Shown: positions 46,401 through 57,900 of the stretch, one piece after another | How the letters are laid out: every line of letters starts with the position of its first letter | How positions within the stretch are numbered: position 1 is the first letter of the stretch | NCBI GenBank assembly: GCA_964020085.1 | Contig: OZ026608.1 | Span: 3,346,981-3,410,980 of the forward strand | From: Micromussa lordhowensis | Lineage: Eukaryota > Cnidaria > Anthozoa > Scleractinia > Lobophylliidae | Direction: 5' to 3' | DNA length: 64,000 bases | The notes under the pieces: generated by a model | Seen by the model: the letters and a program-made list of their open reading frames with translations, nothing else | Databases searched by the model: none | Told to the model about the DNA's origin: nothing | Position numbers and translations under genes: made by a program

Positions 46401-48209
46401 TTTCTCCGCCTTGTTTATTTCCACTGATTGCGTTTGAAATTCGGTGTATTGGCAGCGTACTGTTAGGTATACATACACGTTTCCCTGTGTTTATCCCCGG
46501 TTTTTATTTTCACTGCATGCTGTTTCTTGCGACGAAAATGCAAGCGCTCACCATGACTATAATAAGATGCAATTGTCGGATGGAAACTCTACTTGTCAGG
46601 TCGTGAATAAAATTATCTATTCGCCGAATCGAACGAATCGGCCGAATCGACAAACTTGCAAGGGGTCATTGTCACTAATGAGATGCAATTTTCGGATGGA
46701 AAACACAATATGTCAGATCGAGCATAATATTTTCTATTCGTCAAATCGAACAAATGGAAACTCTACTTGTCGGGTCGTAAATAAAATTTTCCATTCGCCG
46801 AATAGAACGAATCGGCTGAATCGACAAACTTGCAAGGGGTCACTGTCACTAATGAGATGCAATTGTCGGATAGAAAACTCTACTTGTCGGATCGTCCAAA
46901 AAATTCTCTATTCGCCAAATAGAACAAATCGGTCGAGTAGAACGTCTGTTTTGTCCGATGGAATCTAGTTGACAGTATTGGACATGGATGTAGAAAATAA
47001 GGTTTGCATGAGTCAGTGATGACATTTTTAACTAAGGTATGCTTAAACTTAAAATTCTTTTTAAGTCTATCTAGTCACTTCGGTCCACAAACTGAAATTA
47101 ACACAAACGAACTGTTAAATGCTTGTGCCTATAGATTACCTCAGCAAAGGAAACAAGGCAAAATGAGTGATTACACAAACCTTCTTCTGTGTCATGTACT
47201 CTTCATATGATCCGGGAAAATTAAAGTAGAAGAATATTGCCACAGGAAAGAACACATACAAAACAATCTGGAAATAAAATGAATGTTGGAATGTTGTTTA
47301 TTAAGCTATTCATTTATAATTATTTATTTGGTTATTAATTTAAAATTAAGTATGATATGTGAGATCATGCAGTCAACAGGGCAGAAAAAAAAAAACAGGT
47401 CCGATTGCCTGGGGTAAGTAAATTTTGCTCTTGGGCAAGTGAAATTGGAAGTATGGTGGTGCAGTGGGCAAGTGAAATTAGCCTCAGTAGTCTTAGTGAT
47501 AACTTCCAATCAAAAACAATTTCAAAACTTTAGACTTCAAGATGAGCAAAACAGTGAATTGAAGGCATAGATTAATTTAATTGATAAGGCACGATTTTCA
47601 AAATTTCCTTCCTGCCCTGATTCAATTTTTAACAAGTCTTGGTCATAACTGTATTTTAAAGTTATTTTTATCTTTTATAATAATTTGCATAAGTTATGCT
47701 ATATCTTTATTAATATGTCAATAAATTATTTTAATGATAACATAACATTTATGTGCTGATGCACAGAAACAACCTATCACTAATAAAAAAGATTAAAAAA
47801 TGTTCTCATAGGTACAGCACCTTAACTATATAGCTTGTAGCTTATGTGCAACCCTCAATGAAGTCCTTATTATACCAGCTTTGTTGGAAACAATATTACC
47901 AAACAGGAAATGAATAAAAATTTTAAAGGGAATTGAATCAAGTAATGTCTGCGGGGCAGTAAAACGTTTAGTTCCAGATCTTTTCAATAATTTTTTGTGC
48001 CAACCGGAAAATATTAACCAAACTACTGACTGATAACTAGCTTCACTCCTCCAAAGAACATGTGTAACAACTTGTACTTTTCCTCTCAACACCAATATTG
48101 GAAGTTAATTAACTTATCAGTAGCTACAATTATCCATAAAGTCACAAAAACTAAAGGAAAATTATAAAAACATTACCCGGCCTAACTCTATCTTCGATCC
48201 GATCGCCAT
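43428..48209 (-). CDS. PET100: PET100 homologue, cytochrome c oxidase assembly factor, three exons
   Basis: Minus-strand exons 48177-48209, 47181-47267 and 43428-43523, all phase 0 with GT-AG borders, give 71 aa. Human PET100 has 73. PET100 is a small inner-membrane mitochondrial protein needed to assemble complex IV, handling COX7A/COX6A/COX7C intermediates. Visible features: a basic N-terminus (MAIGSKIELGR), one transmembrane segment with the family FPVAIF motif (IVLYVFFPVAIFFYFNF, about residues 12-28), a YEEYMTQKKKPP linker and a highly charged helix (LKAREKILEERRKERAQNK) to the stop. Order and spacing match the human protein (LEIFRMIIYLTFPVAMFW). Intron 1 is 0.9 kb and intron 2 is 3.7 kb, carrying several MITEs and a 1.4-kb fold-back element. 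The gene shares a 91-bp head-to-head region with EPS15. No track-length ORF covers it, since every exon is under 100 nt. Confidence 0.87.
43644..43804. mobile_element. Tigger/pogo-like MITE (PET100 intron 2)
   Basis: Begins CAGTGGAACCTTGATTTAAC after TA and ends AATGGAGGTTCTACTG. Internal repeats of GTTATA and AAGGTTC in both orientations are characteristic of this group. 161 bp. Confidence 0.8.
43805..45055. other. PET100 intron 2, unassigned part
   Basis: No gene seen. A TCAATCAATCATCAATCAATAAACTTTA-like run near 44735-44770 resembles the 3' end of a retroelement or SINE. Otherwise AT-rich DNA. Confidence 0.5.
45056..45531. mobile_element. Tigger/pogo-like MITE, 476 bp (PET100 intron 2)
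   Basis: CAGTCAACTCTCTCTAAGAC at the left and GTTAAGAGAGAGTTGACTG at the right, with TA on both outer sides. Subterminal AGAGGTGTCC motifs repeat in both halves. No transposase. Confidence 0.82.
45609..46984. mobile_element. Fold-back element with tandem repeats in both arms (PET100 intron 2)
   Basis: Terminal repeats TGTCCAATACTGTCAACTAG and its inverse at 46965-46984. The left arm carries about five tandem ~140-bp units (CGTTCTATTTGGCGAATAG ... CCGACAAGTAGAGTTTTCTA ... GCATCTCATTAG), and the right arm carries three to four related units in reverse orientation, with a non-repeat centre near 46320-46540. Its ORFs of 60-174 codons repeat the same peptides and are by-products of the tandem units. 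Confidence 0.85.
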
Positions 48210-48300
48210 CTTGGACAAGGACTTGCGCATAAATTAAGTGAGGGTCATCCGCTGATAATAATGATATGAATTTGAGCCCGCGATATCTCCGGACATAAAC
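48210..48300. promoter_or_regulatory. Bidirectional PET100/EPS15 promoter region
   Basis: Only 91 bp separate the two start codons. The PET100 start sits in CCAAGATGGCGATCGG, which matches a YY1-type AAGATGGCG motif overlapping the ATG, common in TATA-less promoters of mitochondrial genes. No TATA box is visible for either gene; 5' UTRs must be short or overlap. Confidence 0.6.
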
Positions 48301-51300
48301 ATGGCTGTCCCAGTCGGAGTTCCATCCCTTTCACAGGTTTGTGTTGTCTTTTCTTGTGTATTGTCTGAGAATATCGCGATTGTAATATTTTGCATCAATC
48401 ATCCATATTTCCTGTCATAATTTGTCTCTGGTTTTGCGTGATTTTTGCAATTTTACTTTCTATTTTTAAGCTTTTCTTTGCTAAGATTTGCGGATTGAAA
48501 GATTTGATGGGCGACTTGTGAAAATTGAAAAGGCACATTACAAGGTTGTTCCTTGTTTATTCATCAAACATCGGATTACGTTATACTTTTCGTTATGATG
48601 CAGAAATACGCTTTGATACAGCTCAGAATCGTGAACTAAGCTGCAGTTTTGCTTGTTAACGAACCATTCGGTATATTAATCGAGTATAAACTGCAAAGTT
48701 GTTTTCATTGCCTATTTCTAATGAAATGAACAAAACAGACCTCGAGAGTAAATTACAGCTTATTAAAAAAGACTTAACCGCTGCTTACATTTCAAGACAA
48801 ATTTCGATCCCTTTTAAATCAATGAGATCCTTTCGTGACAGTTGGCTTTACATAGGTAGGATTTCTTAGATTTTATCTCTACAGTTGAACAAATATGCAT
48901 TCTATTTAATTACCTTCCATGGCGGTTATTTTATTTGTAGCTGTCAGCGGGACATGCGACAGTCTATGAGAATTTCTTTAGACAGGTAAGCCATTTATGA
49001 TCTGAATCATTTTTAACCGTCTGACTGCTGCTTATGTTTGTTTCTCGTGACTACTTTGCAAGTTTAGTTTTAAGCGCGAGCTTGTCAGTTTTGATTTACT
49101 ATAAGAACTTATACCCTAATAAAGTCTTTTTGTAAAATATGTGACGGATTTTTTACATCAAATTTTACTTACTCAGAATATATGTTGATGTTCTTTTTTA
49201 ACAAAAAAATTGATGAAAGCAGGGCTGTAGTATCATGCGTTACACTTGGAATGTATCTTAAAAATCGTTAAGAAGTAAAAAATGTCGCATGTGTTCTACA
49301 TTGGCTGATGCAAACGCAAAATGGAGTTTGGCAGAATTTGAAAGCTGATTCTTTCAACTTCAAAGCAGATCCCTTGATTGGAAATTCAGTGTGAGCATCT
49401 TGCAAATTTGGTTGCAGTTGTATTTCCTTATAATTACTAAGAATTTTGTAATGGCCAATTTAACTAATAGTATGTTCCCTTGATACACATGTAGCATAAA
49501 AACCTCTATTTAGTCCCTGTTTTGCTTTTTTTCTTTTTCAATAACTTGTTTGACAACAGGCAGATGTGTCAAATACTGGTCAAATAGGAGCGTCTGATGC
49601 TGCGGCTTTCCTGAAGAAATCTGGTTTAAAAGAAGGAGTTCTTCATAAGGTCAGAAAGCTTTTTACTACAGACTGTTAGGGGTGGAGAATAGAAAAATCC
49701 TGGGCTTGCCAAGATGCTGAGATCCCTATTTGACAATCCAAGTCCATGTCTTAAACAATTTTAGATTCCATTTTGTGACTCAGTACAAACACTTTCAAGA
49801 TAACAGAGTGCACTATCAAAGTGGAAAATGCACTTTTCAACTGGAAACTGAGAATGTTTTTGTCGCTCTGAGAACTGTTCCCAGCCTTGGCCAATAAGAG
49901 AGCATGAAATCACATTCATTCTCAAACGAGAAACAGTTCTCAGTATCCACCAATGAGAACGGGTAAATTTTCAATTGAAAACAACATGTCTGGTAAGCAT
50001 CTGTCGTGAATCACCGATAAGCAATTATTCTCGAACGTTTGTTTGTCATCAGCTATTAACCACACATGAATGAGTTTACACAATGGTCTTTTATCAATAA
50101 TACCCGAGTTGAAACTTTGCGAATATCGACTATCTACAAGAACGGTGTTTACGTGTTTCTCTAACTAAGAATATCAACAAAAAATTATGTACTGGGGATA
50201 TTAAATTGAAAACTTCCTAGTTCAGCCACACAACTCCAAATAATTGTGTTGCGGACAATACAACGTGTAATTTTTCTTTTCTATAACGTATATTAAGGAA
50301 GACACGGCAACTTACCAACAGTATGTCGATCCGTCGTCCCAATGTAAATTTCGTTAACTTTTTCCTTGGTCCATAAATCCAGAAAGCGAGTTCCATTTTC
50401 CCTGAAATTCGCGCCAAAATTTCCCACACTGGTTTAGCCACTGTTTCATTACGATATCTTTGAGTATTTCCTCGGCAGCTCGGAGAATACCTTTAATTTA
50501 CTGTTTGGTGCAATCATTTTCGTTCTTCGGCCCGACTCCAAGCTCAGCTTCTTTCTCTGAAATCTATCCTGAGCGCGCGCCAACCCGCCACGCCGAACAA
50601 TATTTCCGATTTATGGCTACTTTATATCACTGAAAGGTCGCCGATGCGCGATTTAGGTCATAGATATTCTTAGGATTGAGAACTGTTCTCGTTTTCTGCC
50701 AATCGACTTTGTTTATATTGCTTGTATATTCTCTTGAAACAGCTTTATAAACTGAGTATTTTCCTGGACGGATGATCAGTAATTCTTCGGACTATGGAGC
50801 AACTAAATATTCTGCGAAATGAAACGCTTAGAAAGTAATAATTAATTTTTCTGAAAACCAGCGAACGACGAAACACGACTGGGGTTTTCGAGGTGTCATG
50901 TTACGAGATCAATAAGTACATGTGTGCTGTTTGATGTGCAGATTGCTCGCCATATAGCACTTGCCTCCGTTCATTACATGTATGAGAAGTAACCTGAACA
51001 TCTGTTCTGTTGTCTTTGCTCAGTGTTCTGTCTCGGTGGCTTACCATTAAATAATACATTTACGGCAAACCGCATAGTAAAATTTGGCATCTTAGCGGGA
51101 ATTACCCGCTAAACATATTTTATCGCGTTCAGCAATGAATTTCCTGTGCTACATGGCTTTCTGTTCAAACTTTCCCAGAATTGTTCTCGGGTTCAGCCAA
51201 TTGGCGTTTTGTTTTTCCGAGAACTGTTCGCAAATTCAGCCACTTAGCGTCAGAAAACGATGACATAATTTGCGTGTCACCCCAGTGAAGCGTTATCTGA

Positions 51301-51930
51301 TCGTATAAAAGGGACTTATTGTTAAATTGTGAGAACTGTTCTCAGTCCTAGCCAATAGACTGATGCCAGTGTACCTCTGCATTCAAGAAACGTGGTAGTT
51401 TCGTTTTCATAACTCTTTACCTGACCTACTATGATTTTATGTTTGGGGACAACGAGTGAAAATGAACTTGGAGAGGAACATTTACTATGAGATGCCGTGC
51501 AATACTTCCCAGATACACGGCAGTGCTGACTTAATTCAGACAAAAACTAAATTCAATTTTTTTCGATTATGCTTTTATTCATTACACCTTGGAAAAGAAT
51601 TAAGTTCGAGTTAGAACATGACCTGAATAAATGAATAGACCACTTCGGGTTAGCGGAAGGTTGAATTTCGAGTTATCGGGGGTTTATTTCGCGTTCTCTA
51701 AGGGTCACACAACATTGAACTGTCCCTGAACGATTTCCGTGCCGCACACAGGTCGCACGAATCTATCTATTATTGATTCAAATCACTGTACGTGAGTCGA
51801 ACTGTACACATGCGATCGTGTTGTATGCTTCTGTTGAAATCGTATCCTGTCCCCACAACAAATACTGCATACAGTACTGACTGCGGGCTATCACTCGTAC
51901 AGTAAAAAAAAGCTAAGAGACCAGAGTCTC

Positions 51931-51964
<34 letters not shown>

Positions 51965-54900
51965 CCATACTTTAATGCGTTTATTGTCTAACAAATGTCA
52001 CTTACAATACATGAGAAAATCCTATTTACAATACTTTGAGATTACTTTACTTACTTACAAAACGGAAAAGTTGCTTATTATGACTTACACGTTACGTTCC
52101 TTACAACACACTGTGGTTACTTACTAACGGAAAAAAAAAAAAAATAAAAATAAAAAAATAAAATGAAATAAAGTGAAATAAAACTCGTAACAAAACGCTC
52201 TAAATGTTGAAAAAGAATTTCCACTTTTGTTGAAACTCCCTTTCAGCATTGATCGTTACAGCAATATATTTTTCTATTTCGATTTTGTCACGTACTAATG
52301 AGATGAAGTCGTTGAAAACGAACTTGGTATTATTTAGCGCGTTAATATAAAGAAAGTATTTTCCTAGCATTATGAGGTGGTTGAGGGTCAAAACGGTGAG
52401 TACAGGAACAAGTAATTCCAAATAATATCTCTGGCTCGGAGAGAATTAAACTCGCATTACATACGTTAGAATACCATCTTTGGAACTTATACCAAAAGGA
52501 AGACGCTTGCGGGCAGCAGATAAACAAATGATGCATGTTTTGACGATCAGAGGGGCAAAAAGGGCAGGATGGGGAGGCAACCTTTTTCATTTTGTATAAT
52601 ACACTGTTCGTAGCTAAAATGTTGTGTGTAATTTTGTACTGGAACATTGCCAATTTAACTTCTTTGGTGGCTGTGAATGGCAGAAGATAAATGTTTTTTA
52701 GATTCTCCTTTGCGATGCCATAAGATAAGAGTTTTTTTTCTGAAGTGGGAGGAGGAAGATTTTCTAAGGCTAACAGTCTGTTGTATAACGTCTTGCACGT
52801 AATAGTACCAATTGGCGGTGGGGATGTTGTAGCTATAGAGTCGTCAGAATTAACATGAAGGAGCTTCTTCCAACTTTGGGGGATCGCGGATATAAGACCA
52901 TGATATTGTAAAAAGTTGCAATTTAGCCTGTATTTATTGCGCAAGGAAAGGAAAGGTAGGAAGCAATTTTCATGCTCGTCAAAAAGGTCTGAAATTTGCT
53001 TTATACCTGCTCGGTGCCAAAGAGGTAGATATACCATTTTTTTGTCAATCGTAATGAATTTGTTGTTCCAGATTGTCTGAGACAGTATCTCGGTCTTGCT
53101 GTGGGGGGTTGTAGACACGATTTTTTGCCATTGACGAATAATTTGTTTGTAAAATTCAGGAAGAGGGCCCTTAAACTCAAGAAGGTTATAGCTATAATTA
53201 CATTGAAAGAGCTCAGTGCCGCCAACATTAGAAAGAAACGACTTTGGAATATACTTCCACGGTGCATCTGAGCTGGAGCACAATCGTTTTACCCAGGTTA
53301 GTTTCAAAGCTTTATCGAAAAGATCAAAGTCCTTCATGCCAAGACCGCCATCTGATTTCGTCTTGACGAGGGTTGTCCTTTTTATTTTGGCGGGTTTTTG
53401 CTTCCAGATAAAATCCAACACTATTTTGTTGACCTCTGCTGCAAAGTTTCTTGGAATCTCCATAACACTGGAGATGAATACAAGTTTGGAGAGGGCTAAT
53501 GTTTTGACGATATTTATTCTACCGTATATCGATAAGTCTCTTCGGGACCAGACTCTTAAAGTTTTCTGAAGGGATCCTAATTTCTCGAAGAAATTTTTCT
53601 TGTGAGACAATTCAATATCGTAAGTAAAATGCACCCCGAGCGCGTAAACAGGATCATCGCTAATTTGGAGGTTGCAAATAGCGTCTTTCCTATGACGCAT
53701 GGAGCCAAGCCATAGCATTTCTGATTTTGCCTGATTTATTTTTAGACCAGAGCACTTTTCAAACAGTGAAAGCAAGTCAAATAACTTAGAAACTGACTGG
53801 ACATCGGCTAGAAGGGCAGTTGTGTCGTCGGCGTATTGCGTGAGCTTGACCTCCTCATTTCTCTGAATATGTATGCCTTTGATATCTTTTGACCGTCTTA
53901 TACTTTGGGCAAGAAGCTCCATAGCAATAACAAAAAGTATGCCTGAAAGGGGACAACCCTGGCGGACACCTCTTTCCAAGTAAAAGTGTTTAGAGGCAAC
54001 GCCATTGTTAATGACGCAACTAGAGATGTCTTTATAGAACACGCTAATCCATTGCCGGAGATTGGGTCCAAAGTTGAAAGATTCAAGGCATTTTTGGATA
54101 AAATCCCATTCAATTGAATCAAAAGCTTTTTCGAAATCTAGGAAAACAGCTATACCTGGAATATTTTTTATTTTGGTGAAGTCCATTGTGTCTGCTATTA
54201 GTCTGATACTCTCTCCAATGAATCTACCCTTAACGTAGCCGGACTGACAAGGATGTATTATGTTTGACAAGATCTTTTCCAAGCGAAGAGCAATAGTTTT
54301 GGTCGCAATTTTGTAGTCAACATTAAGTAGCGATACTGGTCTCCAATTTGTTAAATATTCCACGTTCTTATTCTTTTTTGGGATTAGAGAAATAATGCCT
54401 TGTCGTTGAGAGATAGAAAGTGATCCTTGTTGAAATGCATAATTAAAACTTTCCACCATGAATTTACCGACAGCGTTCCAAAAATAGCGATAAAATTCTG
54501 AAGTGAGGCCATCTGTACCGGGTGTTTTGTTGCTTTCCATCATGACAAGTGCTCGTTTACATTCATCAATAGACATAATACCTTCGCAGAGTCTCACTTT
54601 TTACTGTCAGCACTTCGTGCCTTGTACGGAAAGCTCTGAACAACAGATCGATTTGCGCGCTACAATTGTACGATGAATGTACAGTACCGCTCAAAAGTAA
54701 GTTGACACTCGAAACTCGAACCTCGAGACTCGATCCTCGAGCCTCGATGCTCGAAACTGTAACTTGAAATACGGTCAAATAGGACTCCACTACTCCCTGT
54801 GAGCCACAGAGCACTCTTGTTTTAACATTCCCATAACTGTTCTCGGTTTCAGCCAATTGGCGATTTGTTTGTCCGAGAACTGTTCCCGAATTCAGCCAGT

Positions 54901-57900
54901 AACTTCGCGCCCCCTTAACACTGATGAATGTGGCTTTGTGTACTCAGTCTAGCTCGAGAGCCTACCTCGGCGTTGCATGGGCTAGATCGTGTAAGTTCCC
55001 ATCAACTGTATTGCGTTTAGCAAATGTGAAAGCAGCATTTATTGAAATACTGAAGCGGCCAAGTTCCTTGTCAGGGTTGCTTTATTATACATTAACTCTC
55101 TCAAATAAACGGGCTCAGTGATCACGAGTGGGCTCAAGTGTGCTACTAAATAAAAGAAATTCATCCTCTTGTCACTTAATTTCAATATCCCAGTGTCTCT
55201 GTAAACAGAAATTATGCTCTTACTTTACTGAAAGACTCCACAACATTTGGCACGGATGAGAAGGCCATTCATTGCATTCAATGTCAGACTTCCCTTATCT
55301 CTGATATCCAAAAATTGTTCTCGGTCTTGGCCAATCAGCAACTTATTATAAGAAATGTTCTCATGGAAAGCGAAAGCAGCCTTACAAGCGACACAATTAA
55401 AATGAACTTCGTGAATGATTAGGTCTTGTTTTGCTCTTTCTGTAAGCCTTTGCCTTCGTATACGCTTTAAATGTGCGGCAAAGCAAATTTCCGCAAAAGT
55501 TTTCACGTAAATGTAATGTAGCGTGAAAGCAGCATGCAATTCCGAGTGGACAATTTCCGTTTCCATACAAAATCATATTTTGCGATACGATTTACCACTG
55601 TTTATTTTATTCAGGGTAGTAAGCATGTTGGAGACACTGTAAGACTTCCTAAGATATGCTGGCTTTTACAAACACTTCAGGGGTCAGGAATTCCGGTCGC
55701 CTTTTCAACCACTTTGATTATTCTTGGTTTTCTCGTGACGTCGTAAAAAAACTAAAATTGAAAAGTAAACAGACTTTTATATTTAAATCTTCATCACGAA
55801 ATAGACGTTTTAGAAATGTATCTGCTTCCCTGTTTTCAGATCGGTAGCGTGCTTTGTTTTGAAAATAGATCAATTTTTGACAGTGCGTGACATAAAGATG
55901 GCTGCTCATAATCATCTCATGTACACGAAAACATCGATTCACCGTGTGCTTTTGAGTGTTTGCAAACTTAACAGGGATAAGAAAGCCTTTTAGATAGTCA
56001 GAGTAAATTCCAGATGTTTCACTCGTTTCCGGCCGCTATGTTGAGACCTCTGTTGATGCCCCTCAGCCAGAGGGACACCAACATGGCGAGTCCATTCTAA
56101 ACTCTACATTTTTGAGTGATACATTTTGCCGAACAACTCGAGTACGGAATATTGCGCAGCCCTGAGACTTTGGCATTAATTTCTCTTCTACAAAATCTCT
56201 ATTTCTTGAGTTTATGTATTGAATGGTTTATGTCTTTACTTTTCTCTTGCATGCGTGACGTGCCGCAGCTGAAAACCAAGAATGAAAAGAATTTATGAGA
56301 AAATTATGTTTTTGTTTTTTTCTTCTCTCGTGGTGGCGGGTCCACAGAGTGGTTCTCTTTTCCACCGGAAACAGTCCCGGCTCAGGGTCCTCGAGTCTGT
56401 TTAACCTGCGAAAAATAGAGATTATCGATCAGCACTGAAACAATTGCTAAATAAAGGAGACAATCCTCAGTACCAGCCCTCCCCCCCAAAAATATAGGGA
56501 GTTTAAGCAAACCACTACGACGACAGCAACGAGAACGCCACCAAACAAAAGGTTTAATGAGCAAAACAATAGCTGTGCACGTGCATTATAAATCTTTGTA
56601 CATTTCTATGTCGTCCTCTGCAAAACAGCAATGTGAAATGACCAAGTTTTGGGTATTTTGAAAAACATGAGCAACAGCGGCTAATTTTTCTTATTTTCTC
56701 CTAGAATTGTTCGCTGGCGTTGCATCTTTAGTTTGAGTAGGGTTTTAGACCGCTCGGCTTGCAGAACAGTTCTAGATAATTGCAAATTCAAAGGTAAAAG
56801 TTAATTTCATTTTTTTAGCCGTCGTCCTTGGAGTTACTGTCGTCATTGCTTAAGCTCCCTAATATAAGATAGCCGACGGGCGGCTTAAGGTAAGCCGTCG
56901 GTCAGAGAAAAGTTATCTCCCTGCACTATCGGTCAGAGTTTAGACGACATGTCGTACATGCATTTCTCGAATATATCTTACTGGGCGGTGGTCCTTGTTT
57001 AATTGCCGAAGTATAGCTGCTTCAGCCCTGAAGATCTCTTCATCTTCGTCGACATCGTGGTCTGAGGGCGAAGATTTGATAGCTAGGGCGCTGATGTCAA
57101 AGGATTCCCCAGCTTCCAAGTACTCTTCCTCTGTCATACTCTCCCACGTTTCCCTCTTTGTTCTTTCTTTGGCGATAAAGGATGTCCACCATTCGATGTC
57201 AACCCCAGTTAAACGAGACTTGAGGTGATCCAGTGCCCTTTCCATGGCCGGCTATTTTTTCAACGGAAGCCGGAGAACCCTGGGAAATAGATTGACGCGT
57301 ATATGGAAAAGAAATTCTCATTTGCTACACTTTGCAAAAAAAGAATCAAGCAATTTTTAGAGAGCACCAGTTGAAGATGTACATCTTACTTGGCAAACCG
57401 CTATCCACGGAATAAAATAGGATCAAATAAACCGTTGAAATTGTTCTGTTTCAAAACGGGTTTCTCCCTTTCCGTGTTTCACATATCGTACTGTTTCCGG
57501 CGGTGCAATTCACTTACATCACCGCGTCATCGTAGTGGAGGACAGTTCCTTTGTTGATCTCAGCATATATAAACTTCAGACAACCGGACTAGCCGCATTT
57601 GAGAGCAGCAAACCGTAGGAAATGTAAAATTCAAGCTCACCCGAAAATACAGATCTTATGGCGAAATTCTTGCCAATAGCCCCTCGAAATGATAATCGGG
57701 CTATTTTTCCACCTGGAAAAAAGTACGACACGCCAGATTTTGTTACTACTGTCTTGTCAATGAGGGAAAAACTTTACGAGTTGCAAGGGGGTTTACAAGA
57801 TACAGAGGAACCCACTCAAGAGAATGATATCCTCAAAAGATGGAAGGCAAGTAACGGCATCATTCATGGGAACATGAATGTAAGTAACTTATTTTTTGTG

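Noticed and set aside
45621..46968. Chain of 60-174-codon ORFs with repeated NRTNRSNRQ peptides
   Set aside because: They follow the tandem units of a fold-back element, on both strands, without a plausible protein.
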